From: Bacteroidales bacterium
GTDB taxonomy: Bacteria > Bacteroidota > Bacteroidia > Bacteroidales > Muribaculaceae
Length of the DNA stretch: 6,293 nucleotides
Reading direction: 5' to 3'
Assembly (NCBI GenBank): GCA_030526455.1
Contig: JAUNCU010000169.1
Location: forward strand, 1-6,293
In this document: in pieces, positions 1 through 6,044 of the stretch
Position numbering within the stretch: the stretch's first letter is position 1
How the letters are laid out: the number at the start of each line of letters is the position of its first letter
Made by a program: the position numbers and the translations under genes
The notes under the pieces: generated by a model
What the model was told of the DNA's origin: nothing
Database searches by the model: none
What the model saw: only the letters and a program-made list of their open reading frames with translations

Positions 1-21
1 GCTTGGAGATAGCGTCCACAC

Positions 22-70
22 AAAAAAAGAGCCTCGGAGAGGGTCGGTTATGGTAATAGCCCGAGTTCTC
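22..70 (-). terminator. possible minus-strand terminator-like hairpin
   Basis: On the minus strand, GAG (70-68) and CTCGG (65-61) can pair with CCGAG (37-33) and CTC (31-29), leaving a small AA/G internal loop and a large apical loop, and the stem is followed at once by seven T (28-22). This has the shape of a factor-independent terminator, though the loop is long and the stem interrupted. The rplI operon already ends at the much stronger hairpin at 142-178, so this one would serve either as a backup or as the end of a separate short transcript starting near 140. No gene is visible between the two hairpins. Confidence 0.3.
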
Positions 71-140
71 GGACAGTCTCCCCATGAAAAATCCATAGAG
101 CCCTTGTATTTTCCGCATTCCTCACCACCTCATTACCATA
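49..140. repeat. 9-bp perfect inverted repeat enclosing a structured non-coding segment
   Basis: TATGGTAAT at 49-57 is matched exactly by its reverse complement at 132-140, 74 nt apart. Inside lie a short hairpin at 61-72 (CCGA, loop GTTC, TCGG) and an imperfect one at 78-100 (CTC and ATG arms pairing with CAT and GAG). Nested pairings closed by a 9-bp stem could be the fold of a small RNA of roughly 90 nt. On the minus strand it would be followed by the hairpin and T tract at 22-70, although that hairpin competes for some of the same bases. I do not recognise an RNA family and see no clear promoter. Confidence 0.3.
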
Positions 141-141
141 C

Positions 142-178
142 ACAAAAAAAGCCACCCTCATTGGGTGGCTTTTTTTGT
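142..178 (-). terminator. intrinsic terminator of the rpsF-rpsR-rplI operon
   Basis: This is a perfect inverted repeat with 16-bp arms (142-157 and 163-178) around a 5-nt loop. The GC-rich core GCCACCC/GGGTGGC is flanked by A7 on one side and T7 on the other. It starts 20 nt after the rplI stop codon. Because the tracts are symmetrical it can act on both strands and would also stop plus-strand transcription heading into the ribosomal operon. Confidence 0.93.
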
Positions 179-198
179 CATTATCGTGTGAATAGTGA

Positions 199-669
199 TT
201 ATTCAGCGGCTGCTTCTTCTTCAGCAACTTCGGCTACAACTTCGAAAGGAATCACTACTGATACTTCCTTGTGAAGTTTAACCACTGCTTCATACTTGCC
301 AAGTTCCTTAACCTGAGCCTTAACAACGATGATCTTGCGATCGATGTTGTGGCCGAGTTTTTCGAGGGCTTCAGCAATTTGAATGTTGGTAATTGAACCG
401 TAGATGGTGCCGTTAGCGCTCACCTTTGCAGTGAGGGTGAGGGCAACATCCTTCAGGGTTTCAGCAACGGCTTCAGCGTCGGCTTTGATCTTAGCGAGTT
501 TGTGAGCGCGTTGACGTTGGTTTTCAGCCAGTACCTTAAGAGCAGATTCAGAAGCAATGATTGCCTTGCCCTGTGGAATGAGGTAGTTGCGGCCGTAACC
601 GTTCTTTACTTCAACAACATCATCCTTGTATCCAAGGTTGTTGATATCTTCTTTCAAAATGATTTTCAT
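199..669 (-). CDS. rplI: 50S ribosomal protein bL9
   Basis: bL9 binds 23S rRNA at the base of the L1 stalk and reaches across toward the small subunit, where it supports reading-frame maintenance and resists collisions between ribosomes. The 156-residue product shows the family layout: an N-terminal rRNA-binding domain (about 1-50) beginning MKIILKEDI with the signature GYGRNYLIPQGKA at 24-36, a long charged connecting helix (about 41-75), and a C-terminal domain (about 80-147) containing NGTIYGSIT. It is slightly longer than the roughly 149 residues of E. coli L9 because of an acidic, alanine-rich tail (EVAEEEAAAE). It is the last gene of the operon, 23 nt after rpsR, with a strong ribosome binding site in the gap and a terminator just downstream. 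Nothing is missing. Confidence 0.98.
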   Translation of the reverse strand: MKIILKEDINNLGYKDDVVEVKNGYGRNYLIPQGKAIIASESALKVLAENQRQRAHKLAKIKADAEAVAETLKDVALTLTAKVSANGTIYGSITNIQIAEALEKLGHNIDRKIIVVKAQVKELGKYEAVVKLHKEVSVVIPFEVVAEVAEEEAAAE

Positions 670-677
670 ATAAACTT

Positions 678-685
678 TCCTCCTT
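678..685 (-). promoter_or_regulatory. strong Shine-Dalgarno sequence of rplI
   Basis: The minus strand reads AAGGAGGA at 685-678, inside AAAAAAGGAGG, with 9 nt between GGAGG and the ATG. AAAGGAGG is an eight-base match to the usual anti-Shine-Dalgarno of 16S rRNA. It fixes the rplI start at 669. Such sites are uncommon in Bacteroidota. Confidence 0.9.
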
Positions 686-692
686 TTTTAAA

Positions 693-959
693 TTATTTCA
701 TCAAATCGGTAACGTAAGGAAGCAAAGCCAAGTGACGTGCACGCTTTACGGCTCTTGCAACTCTTCTTTGGAACTTCAGAGAAGTACCGGTGATGCGACG
801 AGGAAGAATCTTACCCTGTTCGTTCAAGAATTTCTTCAAGAATTCAGGATCCTTATAGTCGATGTACTTGATACCGCTACGTTTGAAACGGCAATATTTC
901 TTCTTCTTGGTGTCCACTGAAAGTGGAGTGAGATAACGGATTTCTGATTGTTGTGCCAT
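693..959 (-). CDS. rpsR: 30S ribosomal protein bS18
   Basis: bS18 forms a heterodimer with bS6 on the platform of the 30S subunit, next to the 3' end of 16S rRNA. The 88-residue protein has the family signatures KYCRF (21-25), IDYKD (33-37), GKILPRRITGT (49-59) and the basic C-terminal helix RAVKRARHLALLPY (69-82). A Bacteroidota-like N-terminal extension (MAQQSEIRYLTPLSVD) precedes the conserved core. Only one cysteine (C23) is present, so it is not the zinc-binding four-cysteine form. In Bacteroidota ribosomes bS18 helps, with bS21 and bS6, to hold the anti-Shine-Dalgarno sequence out of reach (known from the Flavobacterium johnsoniae ribosome structure). It lies between rpsF (20-nt gap) and rplI (23-nt gap), and its start is supported by a strong ribosome binding site. 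Confidence 0.98.
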   Translation of the reverse strand: MAQQSEIRYLTPLSVDTKKKKYCRFKRSGIKYIDYKDPEFLKKFLNEQGKILPRRITGTSLKFQRRVARAVKRARHLALLPYVTDLMK

Positions 960-967
960 AATGTTTT

Positions 968-975
968 ACCTCCTT
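968..975 (-). promoter_or_regulatory. strong Shine-Dalgarno sequence of rpsR
   Basis: The minus strand reads AAGGAGGT at 975-968, eight bases complementary to the usual 16S rRNA tail, with GGAGG placed 9 nt before the ATG. It occupies almost the whole 20-nt gap between rpsF and rpsR. The spacing is identical to that at rplI. Confidence 0.9.
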
Positions 976-979
976 AAGA

Positions 980-1360
980 TTAAGCGTTAGTAGTTTCTTC
1001 TGCAGTTTCTTCTGCCTTTACTTCTTTAGCACCCTTCTTCAGGCCACGACGCTTAACGGCGTATTCGTGAGCAAACTTGTCGAGGTGGAAAGTGAGGAAG
1101 CGAAGAACGCGTTCGTCACGACGGTAAGCAGTTTCGAGTTTTGCTACTACAGTTGGTTCTGCATCGAATTCCAACAAAGTGTAAAATCCGGTAGTTTTCT
1201 TCTGGATTGGGTAAGCGAGTTTGCGCATGCCCCAATTTTCTTCATTCACAATTTCTGCACCATACTTGGCGAGAACTGCCTTGAATTTTTCTACCGCTTC
1301 CTTCATCTGAGGTTCAGACAAAACGGGAGTTAAAATGAAAACGGTTTCGTAATGATTCAT
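980..1360 (-). CDS. rpsF: 30S ribosomal protein bS6
   Basis: bS6 pairs with bS18 on the 30S platform. The 126-residue product begins MNHYETVFILTP, the typical first strand of the family, followed by a helix (about 17-34), the strand with ENWGMRKLAYPIQKK (41-55), TGFYTLLEF, and AYRRDERVLRFLT (78-90). The last 25 residues are a charged tail, first basic (KRRGLKKG) and then acidic, as in many bS6 proteins. An in-frame TAA lies 9 nt before the ATG, so the start cannot be further upstream. Unlike the next two genes it has no Shine-Dalgarno sequence: the bases before its ATG are AT-rich, which is usual for the phylum. It is the first gene of the operon, about 50 nt after the predicted transcription start. 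Confidence 0.98.
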   Translation of the reverse strand: MNHYETVFILTPVLSEPQMKEAVEKFKAVLAKYGAEIVNEENWGMRKLAYPIQKKTTGFYTLLEFDAEPTVVAKLETAYRRDERVLRFLTFHLDKFAHEYAVKRRGLKKGAKEVKAEETAEETTNA

Positions 1361-1416
1361 ATTACTTTAAATGATTAAAAATTAATAATTTGCCTCTGGT
1401 TGCCCAAAAAGCGGTG

Positions 1417-1448
1417 CAAAGTTACGCATTTTTTCTCTAACCACCAAG
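1417..1448 (-). promoter_or_regulatory. Bacteroidales-type promoter of the rpsF operon
   Basis: On the minus strand CTTG (1448-1445, -33 element, one mismatch to TTTG) is followed after exactly 20 nt by TAACTTTG (1424-1417), a perfect match to the -7 consensus TAnnTTTG of the primary sigma factor in Bacteroides. Transcription should begin near 1411-1413, giving a leader of about 50 nt. This leader contains a small stem UUGG-GCAA-CCAG (a GNRA-type loop) and then AT-rich sequence. I see no clear copy of the S6:S18-binding leader motif known from other phyla. Confidence 0.8.
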
Positions 1449-1449
1449 C

Positions 1450-1496
1450 AAAAACACCTGAATTTTGGGCTTTTATCCCTCGGTCCAGGTGTTTTT
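1450..1496 (-). terminator. terminator of the DUF4301-thioredoxin unit
   Basis: Eleven-base arms AAAAACACCTG (1450-1460) and its exact reverse complement (1486-1496) enclose a 25-nt loop that can form an inner GGG/CCC stem (1467-1469 with 1477-1479). On the minus strand the stem ends in T5; on the plus strand it runs into T7, so it can work in both directions. It lies 25 nt after the thioredoxin-like gene and one base from the -33 element of the rpsF promoter. Confidence 0.85.
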
Positions 1497-1521
1497 TTCT
1501 ATTGTGGCTGCTGCGGCGCCG

Positions 1522-1950
1522 TTATTTGCCTAGCAAGATTTCGTTGATTTTCTTCGCCAGCACCTCTTTTGGGTAGAGCCCGGTGAGGGTTTTGGGGCTG
1601 CCTTTCTTGGGGAAGAACACGAGGTGGGGAATGCTGCGTATTTGCAGCATCTGTGCCAGCGCCTTGTTCTTGTCCACGTCGATGCTGTAGAAGTCTACCT
1701 TGCCTTTATATTGCTTGGCGAGTTCGGCCAGGATGGGGGTGAGTTTGCGGCAGGGGCCACACCACACGGCGTTGAAGTCGACCACGGCGGGGCGCTTGCC
1801 CACGAAGTGGAACGAGGTGTCGTTCTCTAGCACGATGCCTATTTTCTCTGCAAATTGCTCAGAATCGATTTCCTGCACCTTGCCTTTGATTTGGGCGCTG
1901 CAGCACATCACGGCCATGAGCGCCACCAGGGTGAATAATGTTCTTTTCAT
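1522..1950 (-). CDS. exported thioredoxin-like protein
   Basis: This 142-residue protein is predicted to be a thiol-disulfide oxidoreductase acting outside the cytoplasm. Residues 1-19 look like a signal peptide: MKR, a hydrophobic stretch (LFTLVALMAVM), then CCSA, with cleavage likely after A19. Cysteines 16 and 17 do not sit in a good lipobox, so a lipoprotein is possible but less likely. The thioredoxin fold covers about 30-142, with the active site WCGPC at 63-67 (C64, C67) and the cis-proline in SIPHL at P108. The length fits a single domain plus a signal. It starts 21 nt after the DUF4301 gene with no Shine-Dalgarno sequence, and the pair is probably one transcript ending at the hairpin 1450-1496. 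WCGPC is the cytosolic-thioredoxin motif, so a reducing role is likely but needs an electron donor not seen here. Its substrate cannot be told from the sequence. Confidence 0.93.
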   Translation of the reverse strand: MKRTLFTLVALMAVMCCSAQIKGKVQEIDSEQFAEKIGIVLENDTSFHFVGKRPAVVDFNAVWCGPCRKLTPILAELAKQYKGKVDFYSIDVDKNKALAQMLQIRSIPHLVFFPKKGSPKTLTGLYPKEVLAKKINEILLGK

Positions 1951-1971
1951 TCTTTTGGTTGGATTGTGGGG

Positions 1972-3495
1972 TTATTGATGTTCGGGGCGAAGGAGGTCGT
2001 TCACCGTCTTCACGGGGTTGAACGTTTCGATGGGCACTTCTGCGAATACGCTGATCCAGTCGCTCATCGAGCCGTTCCACAGACCGGGCAACTCGAGTGC
2101 CTTTATTTCCACGCCGCCTTTCGACTTCATGCTTATCAGGCCGGTGTCGGGGTCAACGTAGTTTTTGAGGTTGAATTTCTCGCCCTTGTAGTCTTTGAGG
2201 TAGCACACCAGGTCCACTGGGTTGAAGTGGGTGCCGCTGTTCATCAGCGCCACGGCTTCGGGTTTCGACGCGTCGATTTGCGCCGCTTCCAGTATCTGTG
2301 GCGAATAGGTGCCGTCGGGGTTGTAGGCCAGGTATGGACCACCACCGGGCTCGCCTTCGTTTTTCACCACGCCACACACGCGCAGCGGGCGGTTGAGTTT
2401 TGTTTTCAGGTAGGCGGCGAGTTCGTCGGCGTTCATGGCGCTGGCTTTGTCGGAGTGGATGCTCAGTTCGCTCTCCACGTAGTTGAGCATACGCTTCAGT
2501 TCATCCTCGGTGCAGTTGCCTGCTTCGAGGGCGGTGAGCATCTGCGCCACTTTTGCCTGGATTTGCACCAGGTAGCCGGCGAGCACGCGCTTATATTTAG
2601 TGGTGGTGGCGCGCAGTTTCGATGGCACCACGTTGTCGATGTTTTTCACAAACACTACTGCCGCCTCTCTTTCGTTGAGGTTTTCGATGAGAGCACCGTG
2701 TCCGGCGGGGCGGAAGAGGAGTTCGCCGTTGGCCTCGCGGTAGGGGGTGTTGTCAAGGTTCACCGCGATGGTGTCGGTCGACGCTTTCTGCTCCGAGGTG
2801 GTGACGTTGAATTTCACGCCCCACACTTGCTCGTAGAGTGGGAGTTTTTCGCTGAGCAGTTTTTCGAATGCGGGCTTGTGCTCGGGCGATACGGTGAAGT
2901 GCAGGTTCACCACGCGGTTGGCGTCGGCTGCATATTGCGCGCCTTCTTCCAGGTGCTCTTCCATGGGGGTGTGGGCATTGCCGCCCGCTGCTTTGTGGAA
3001 TTTGAGCAGCGCCTTAGGCAGGAAGCCGTAGTTGAGTCCGTCGGCGCCCAGCATGGCGTTCACTACGTCTACGTATTTTCCGTCGGCTATCATTTCTGGC
3101 ACGCTTTTGCCGTGCAGTTTCTTGCAGGCCGCGTTGAGGTCGGCGTAGAATGCAAATTTTGAGATGTTGTCGAAATAGTTTTTCTCGAAGTCGGTGGTGG
3201 GCTCGCTTTTGCCTGAGGTGGCGAAGGCAAACATGTTTTTGAACATGCGGCTTGCGGCGCCTGAGGCGGGCACGAATTTCTCGATCTTGTTGCCCGTTTG
3301 CTGGAATTCGGTCCATGCGTCTACGCACGCTTTCGCTTCTTCGGGCGTGAAGGCCTTGATGCCGCCACCAATGGTGGCCACTGAATTGATTTTCAAGTAG
3401 GGGAATCCTGTTTCGAATCGGCGCAACTGGGCGTCGATCATTTCGGCGGAAATGCCTTTGCTTTCCACGAGTTTCAAGTCGGCAGGGGTTAACAT
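1972..3495 (-). CDS. DUF4301 family protein, possible nucleotidyltransferase fold
   Basis: The 507-residue protein matches my knowledge of the DUF4301 family of Bacteroidota, whose function I do not know to be established. It has no signal peptide or membrane segment, so it is probably cytosolic. Visible motifs, in order, are VPASGAASRMFK (75-86), TPMEEHLEEG (176-185), FRPAGHGALIENL (261-273), VFVKNIDNVVP (281-291) and VCGVVKNEGEPGGGPYL (373-389). The first resembles the glycine-rich nucleotide-binding loop of UDP-sugar pyrophosphorylases, PAGHG resembles their PPGHG motif, and NIDN resembles their NxDN strand. I therefore infer a GT-A-like nucleotidyltransferase, but the usual G-G-x-G-T-R loop is altered, and both substrate and activity are unknown. 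No Shine-Dalgarno precedes the ATG, only A-rich sequence. It is the first gene of a pair with the exported thioredoxin-like protein, and relA lies divergently upstream. Confidence 0.88.
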   Translation of the reverse strand: MLTPADLKLVESKGISAEMIDAQLRRFETGFPYLKINSVATIGGGIKAFTPEEAKACVDAWTEFQQTGNKIEKFVPASGAASRMFKNMFAFATSGKSEPTTDFEKNYFDNISKFAFYADLNAACKKLHGKSVPEMIADGKYVDVVNAMLGADGLNYGFLPKALLKFHKAAGGNAHTPMEEHLEEGAQYAADANRVVNLHFTVSPEHKPAFEKLLSEKLPLYEQVWGVKFNVTTSEQKASTDTIAVNLDNTPYREANGELLFRPAGHGALIENLNEREAAVVFVKNIDNVVPSKLRATTTKYKRVLAGYLVQIQAKVAQMLTALEAGNCTEDELKRMLNYVESELSIHSDKASAMNADELAAYLKTKLNRPLRVCGVVKNEGEPGGGPYLAYNPDGTYSPQILEAAQIDASKPEAVALMNSGTHFNPVDLVCYLKDYKGEKFNLKNYVDPDTGLISMKSKGGVEIKALELPGLWNGSMSDWISVFAEVPIETFNPVKTVNDLLRPEHQ

Positions 3496-3562
3496 AGTAG
3501 TATTATATTTTTTTAAGTTTTGGTTTATTTTTGTGAAGAAAGTGAGTTAATGCCCTTTCTAA

Positions 3563-3594
3563 TTTGTAAAGTTAAGCATTTTATTTTAATTTTG
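3563..3594 (+). promoter_or_regulatory. Bacteroidales-type promoter of relA
   Basis: TTTG at 3563-3566 and TAATTTTG at 3587-3594 match both consensus elements (-33 TTTG and -7 TAnnTTTG) with a 20-nt spacer, the same spacing as at the rpsF promoter. Transcription would start near 3598, leaving a leader of only about 20-25 nt with no Shine-Dalgarno. A second -7-like box, TATTTTTG at 3526-3533, lacks a -33 partner. The 125-nt gap must also hold the promoter of the divergent DUF4301 gene; the best minus-strand candidate is TAACTTTA (3574-3567), which would overlap this promoter's spacer, but it is weak. Confidence 0.75.
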
Positions 3595-3620
3595 AAGAGA
3601 AATTTAGACAATATAAGTGA

Positions 3621-5840
3621 ATGATGAACACTCTCCATACATATTTCACTGCACAAGAAAGGATTAGCGTTGTCGACAATGTGAAAGCCCTCCGCGCTAT
3701 CCTTGGGAAGGATTTGGCGTTGGCCGATTTTGTCAACGTGAGGCGCCTCATTGCCCAGGGGGTGGGCGAGAATCACTTTAAGCGCGACAAATATGGCTTG
3801 AATCCGGCCGAAAGAAGTCTGTGCACCGCTCGCCTTGTGGGCGAACTCATCGCTCCCGACCGCAACATCACCATCGCCACGCTGCTCTACAATCTCTCGC
3901 GAGAGGGCTTTGTGACCGAAGACGACATCTGCAGCCTTTTCGGCGACGATGTGGCCAAACTTGTGCATGGCTTGATCAATATCTCTCATTTATATAAAAA
4001 GCAGGCGGCTGTGGTCGACGACAATTTCCACAAGTTGCTGCTCACTTTTGCCGAGGATATTCGTGTGGTGATCATTATGATTGTCGACCGCTTGGCGCTG
4101 ATGCGTCGCATCAATCATCACCCCGACGAGAAGTTCGTGCGCGACATTTCGTCGGAGGCGCGTTATCTCTATGCGCCGCTTGCCCATAGGCTGGGGCTCT
4201 ACACCATCAAGTCGGAACTGGAAGACCTTTCGCTGAAGTATCTCAACCGTAAGGTTTACAGCCAGATAGCCGAAAAACTCAACGAGACTAAGGTGCAGCG
4301 CGAGCGCTATGTGGCCAATTTTATCGACCCTATTCGACGCGAACTGGAGAAGTCGGGCATGAAGTTTGAAATCAAGGGCCGCACGAAGTCGATCAATAGC
4401 ATCTGGAACAAGATGAAGAAGAAGGATGTCGACCTCAATGGCATGTACGACCTCTTCGCCATCCGCATCATTCTCGACACGCCCCAAGAGCAGGAGAAGA
4501 AGGATTGCTGGATTGCGTATTCCATCGTCACCGACATCTACACCGCCAATGTGTCGCGCCTTAAGGACTGGATCACGATTCCTAAGTCGAATGGCTACGA
4601 GTCGCTCCATATCACGGTCTACGGTCCCGACGACAAGTGGGTGGAGGTGCAGATTCGCACTAAGCGTATGGACGAAATCGCCGAGCGTGGTCTCGCCGCT
4701 CACTGGCAGTATAAGGGCATTAAGAGTGAAGGCGATGTGGACAAGTGGATGAACAATGTGCGCGAGGTGTTGGAGGCTGGCAGCAATGGCCAGATGGAAC
4801 TCATTCGCGACATGAACATGAATCTCTACGATAAGGAGGTGTTTGTGTTCACGCCTAAGGGCGACCTCTTCAAACTCCCCCAGGGCGCCACCATCCTCGA
4901 CTTTGCTTTCCACATCCACTCGAAGGTGGGCAGCAAGTGCACGGGGGCAAAAGTTGACGGTAAAAACCAGAAACTCAACTATAAACTCAAGAGTGGCGAC
5001 ACGGTGGAAATCCTCACTTCTGCCACCCAGACGCCCCGCCAAGACTGGCTCAACATCGTGGTCACCTCTAAGGCGCGCAACAAAATCAAGCAGGCCGTCA
5101 ACGAGGAGAAGATGAAAAAAGCCGAAATGGCGCGCGAGTTGCTTTACCGGCGTTTTAAGAACAGAAAGGTTGAATTCGACGAGGCGATGCTTTCTAAATT
5201 TGTGAAGAAGAGCGGTTATAAGTCGATTATCGATTTCTTCGTGGAAATCAACCAGGGTGTTATCGACGTGAATGAAGTGATTGAAAACTATATCACTTTC
5301 ATCACGCCCGCCGAGCAGCCCGTTGCCCACGAAGCAGCCGACAAATTTGTGCTCCAGGCGAAGTCGAAGGCCGACGACAAGGCAGATTCCGACATACTCA
5401 TCATCGGTAACGATGTGAAGGGCATCAACTACAAGTTCTCAAAATGCTGTAATCCTATTTTTGGCGACAAAATCATGGGGTTCATAGCCAGCGACGGTGC
5501 CATCAAAATCCACCGCATCGACTGTGGCAATGTGAAAAACCTCATGGAGAAGTATCCTTACCGCGTCATCAAGTCGGAGTGGTCGGGAAAACTTGGCAGC
5601 CAGTTTGCCGCCACACTCAAAGTGGTGGGGCAGGACGACATCGGCATCGTGTCAAACATCACCTCGCTCATCAACAAGGAAGGCGACACAGTGCTCCGCA
5701 GCATCTCCATCAATTCCAATGGCGGCTTGTTTGAGGGCCACCTCGTGATAGGCATCAGCAGTCTCGACCATCTCTCCAATTTGATGAAAAAAATCAAAAA
5801 CCTCAAAGGCGTAAAAGATGTGCAGCGCACATCCCACTAA
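3621..5840 (+). CDS. relA: RelA-type (p)ppGpp synthetase with a degenerate hydrolase domain
   Basis: This is a full-length RelA/SpoT homologue of 739 residues, which makes the alarmone (p)ppGpp from ATP and GDP/GTP, typically on ribosomes stalled with uncharged tRNA. The N-terminal HD hydrolase domain (about 25-200) is degenerate. The usual LLHDVVEDT is LLYNLSREG (88-96), so the metal-binding His-Asp pair is Tyr90-Asn91. The usual DRLHNMR is DRLALMR (156-162), keeping only the Asp, and the earlier metal-binding His appears to be Thr69. The synthetase domain (about 230-365) is intact: GRTKSINSIWNKM (253-265), YDL (276-278), RLKDW (313-317, an RxKD motif), PKSNGYESLH (321-330), EVQIRT (342-347) and AAHWQYK (359-365). 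Then come TGS (about 405-467, with conserved H433), a helical region, a cysteine domain (C609, C610, C635) and ACT (about 662-736). A TGA directly before the tandem ATGs (3621, 3624) fixes the start. A separate hydrolase, such as a SpoT, should exist elsewhere in the genome. Confidence 0.95.
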   Translation: MMNTLHTYFTAQERISVVDNVKALRAILGKDLALADFVNVRRLIAQGVGENHFKRDKYGLNPAERSLCTARLVGELIAPDRNITIATLLYNLSREGFVTEDDICSLFGDDVAKLVHGLINISHLYKKQAAVVDDNFHKLLLTFAEDIRVVIIMIVDRLALMRRINHHPDEKFVRDISSEARYLYAPLAHRLGLYTIKSELEDLSLKYLNRKVYSQIAEKLNETKVQRERYVANFIDPIRRELEKSGMKFEIKGRTKSINSIWNKMKKKDVDLNGMYDLFAIRIILDTPQEQEKKDCWIAYSIVTDIYTANVSRLKDWITIPKSNGYESLHITVYGPDDKWVEVQIRTKRMDEIAERGLAAHWQYKGIKSEGDVDKWMNNVREVLEAGSNGQMELIRDMNMNLYDKEVFVFTPKGDLFKLPQGATILDFAFHIHSKVGSKCTGAKVDGKNQKLNYKLKSGDTVEILTSATQTPRQDWLNIVVTSKARNKIKQAVNEEKMKKAEMARELLYRRFKNRKVEFDEAMLSKFVKKSGYKSIIDFFVEINQGVIDVNEVIENYITFITPAEQPVAHEAADKFVLQAKSKADDKADSDILIIGNDVKGINYKFSKCCNPIFGDKIMGFIASDGAIKIHRIDCGNVKNLMEKYPYRVIKSEWSGKLGSQFAATLKVVGQDDIGIVSNITSLINKEGDTVLRSISINSNGGLFEGHLVIGISSLDHLSNLMKKIKNLKGVKDVQRTSH

Positions 5841-5863
5841 CAGTCGCCCATAAAGAAAAATAA

Positions 5864-5911
5864 GCAATCGCGCACCGCCGCCATCTCAGGCAGTGCGCGA
5901 TTGCTATTTCT
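5864..5911 (+). terminator. terminator hairpin after relA
   Basis: GCAATCGCGCAC (5864-5875) pairs perfectly with its reverse complement at 5893-5904. Past a C/A mismatch the stem can continue with GCC/GGC (5877-5879 with 5889-5891) to a 9-nt loop. It begins 24 nt after the relA stop. The plus-strand tail TATTTCT is a weak T tract; on the minus strand the tail is richer in T (TTATTTTTCTTTA), so it may also insulate relA from transcription coming from the right. Confidence 0.8.
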
Positions 5912-5920
5912 CCACCCGCC

Positions 5921-6000
5921 CGGCGCAGCGCGGCAGCGCCATTTAAAAAAAGGCCGCCATCCCATCCCGCCACCCCATTCGGCGCAGCGCGACAGCGCCA
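5921..6000. repeat. pair of 21-nt direct repeats with internal dyad
   Basis: The 21 bases at 5921-5941 recur at 5980-6000 with one change (G to A at the thirteenth base), giving a period of 59 nt. Each copy carries GGCGC and GCGCC arms around a 9-nt loop and could form a 5-bp hairpin. The separating sequence is C-rich (CCATCCC repeated) with an A7 run. This resembles small palindromic intergenic repeats, but the family is not identified. Confidence 0.7.
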
Positions 6001-6020
6001 CGCCGCAAAGCGCCCCCGTG

Positions 6021-6040
6021 TTAGCCGCGTCAGCGGCTAA
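6021..6040. repeat. perfect 8-bp hairpin
   Basis: TTAGCCGC (6021-6028) and GCGGCTAA (6033-6040) form a perfect stem around the tetraloop GTCA. Neither side has a clear T tract (the plus side continues GTTTC), so it is not a good terminator. It lies between the 21-nt repeats and the tandem repeat. Confidence 0.65.
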
Positions 6041-6044
6041 GTTT

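Noticed and set aside
1..141. tRNA, 6S, SRP RNA, RNase P or riboswitch
   Set aside because: I compared the segment by eye on both strands with the conserved cores I know for these RNAs and found no match.
50..274. 74-codon plus-strand open frame
   Set aside because: It runs through the strong terminator at 142-178 and into the end of rplI in antisense, and has no promoter or conserved content.
1361..1416. S6:S18-binding regulatory motif in the rpsF leader
   Set aside because: The leader has a small GNRA-capped stem, but I could not find the bulged CCG-type motif known from other phyla within the predicted transcript.
1966..3162. 398-codon plus-strand open frame opposite the DUF4301 gene
   Set aside because: It is exactly antisense to a gene with recognisable family motifs, its translation is rich in His, Val, Phe and Gly with no known domain, and it arises from GC-biased third positions of the real gene.
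3567..3574. TAACTTTA on the minus strand as -7 element for the DUF4301 gene
   Set aside because: The last base deviates from TAnnTTTG and no -33 element lies at the right distance, so it is mentioned only as the best weak candidate.
3525..3989. 154-codon minus-strand open frame overlapping the start of relA
   Set aside because: It is antisense to the relA N-terminal region and promoter, ends in low-complexity sequence and resembles no family.
3990..5330. 446-codon minus-strand open frame opposite relA
   Set aside because: It lies wholly inside relA, whose domains are intact end to end. The antisense product is a His/Val/Leu-rich shadow without recognisable motifs.
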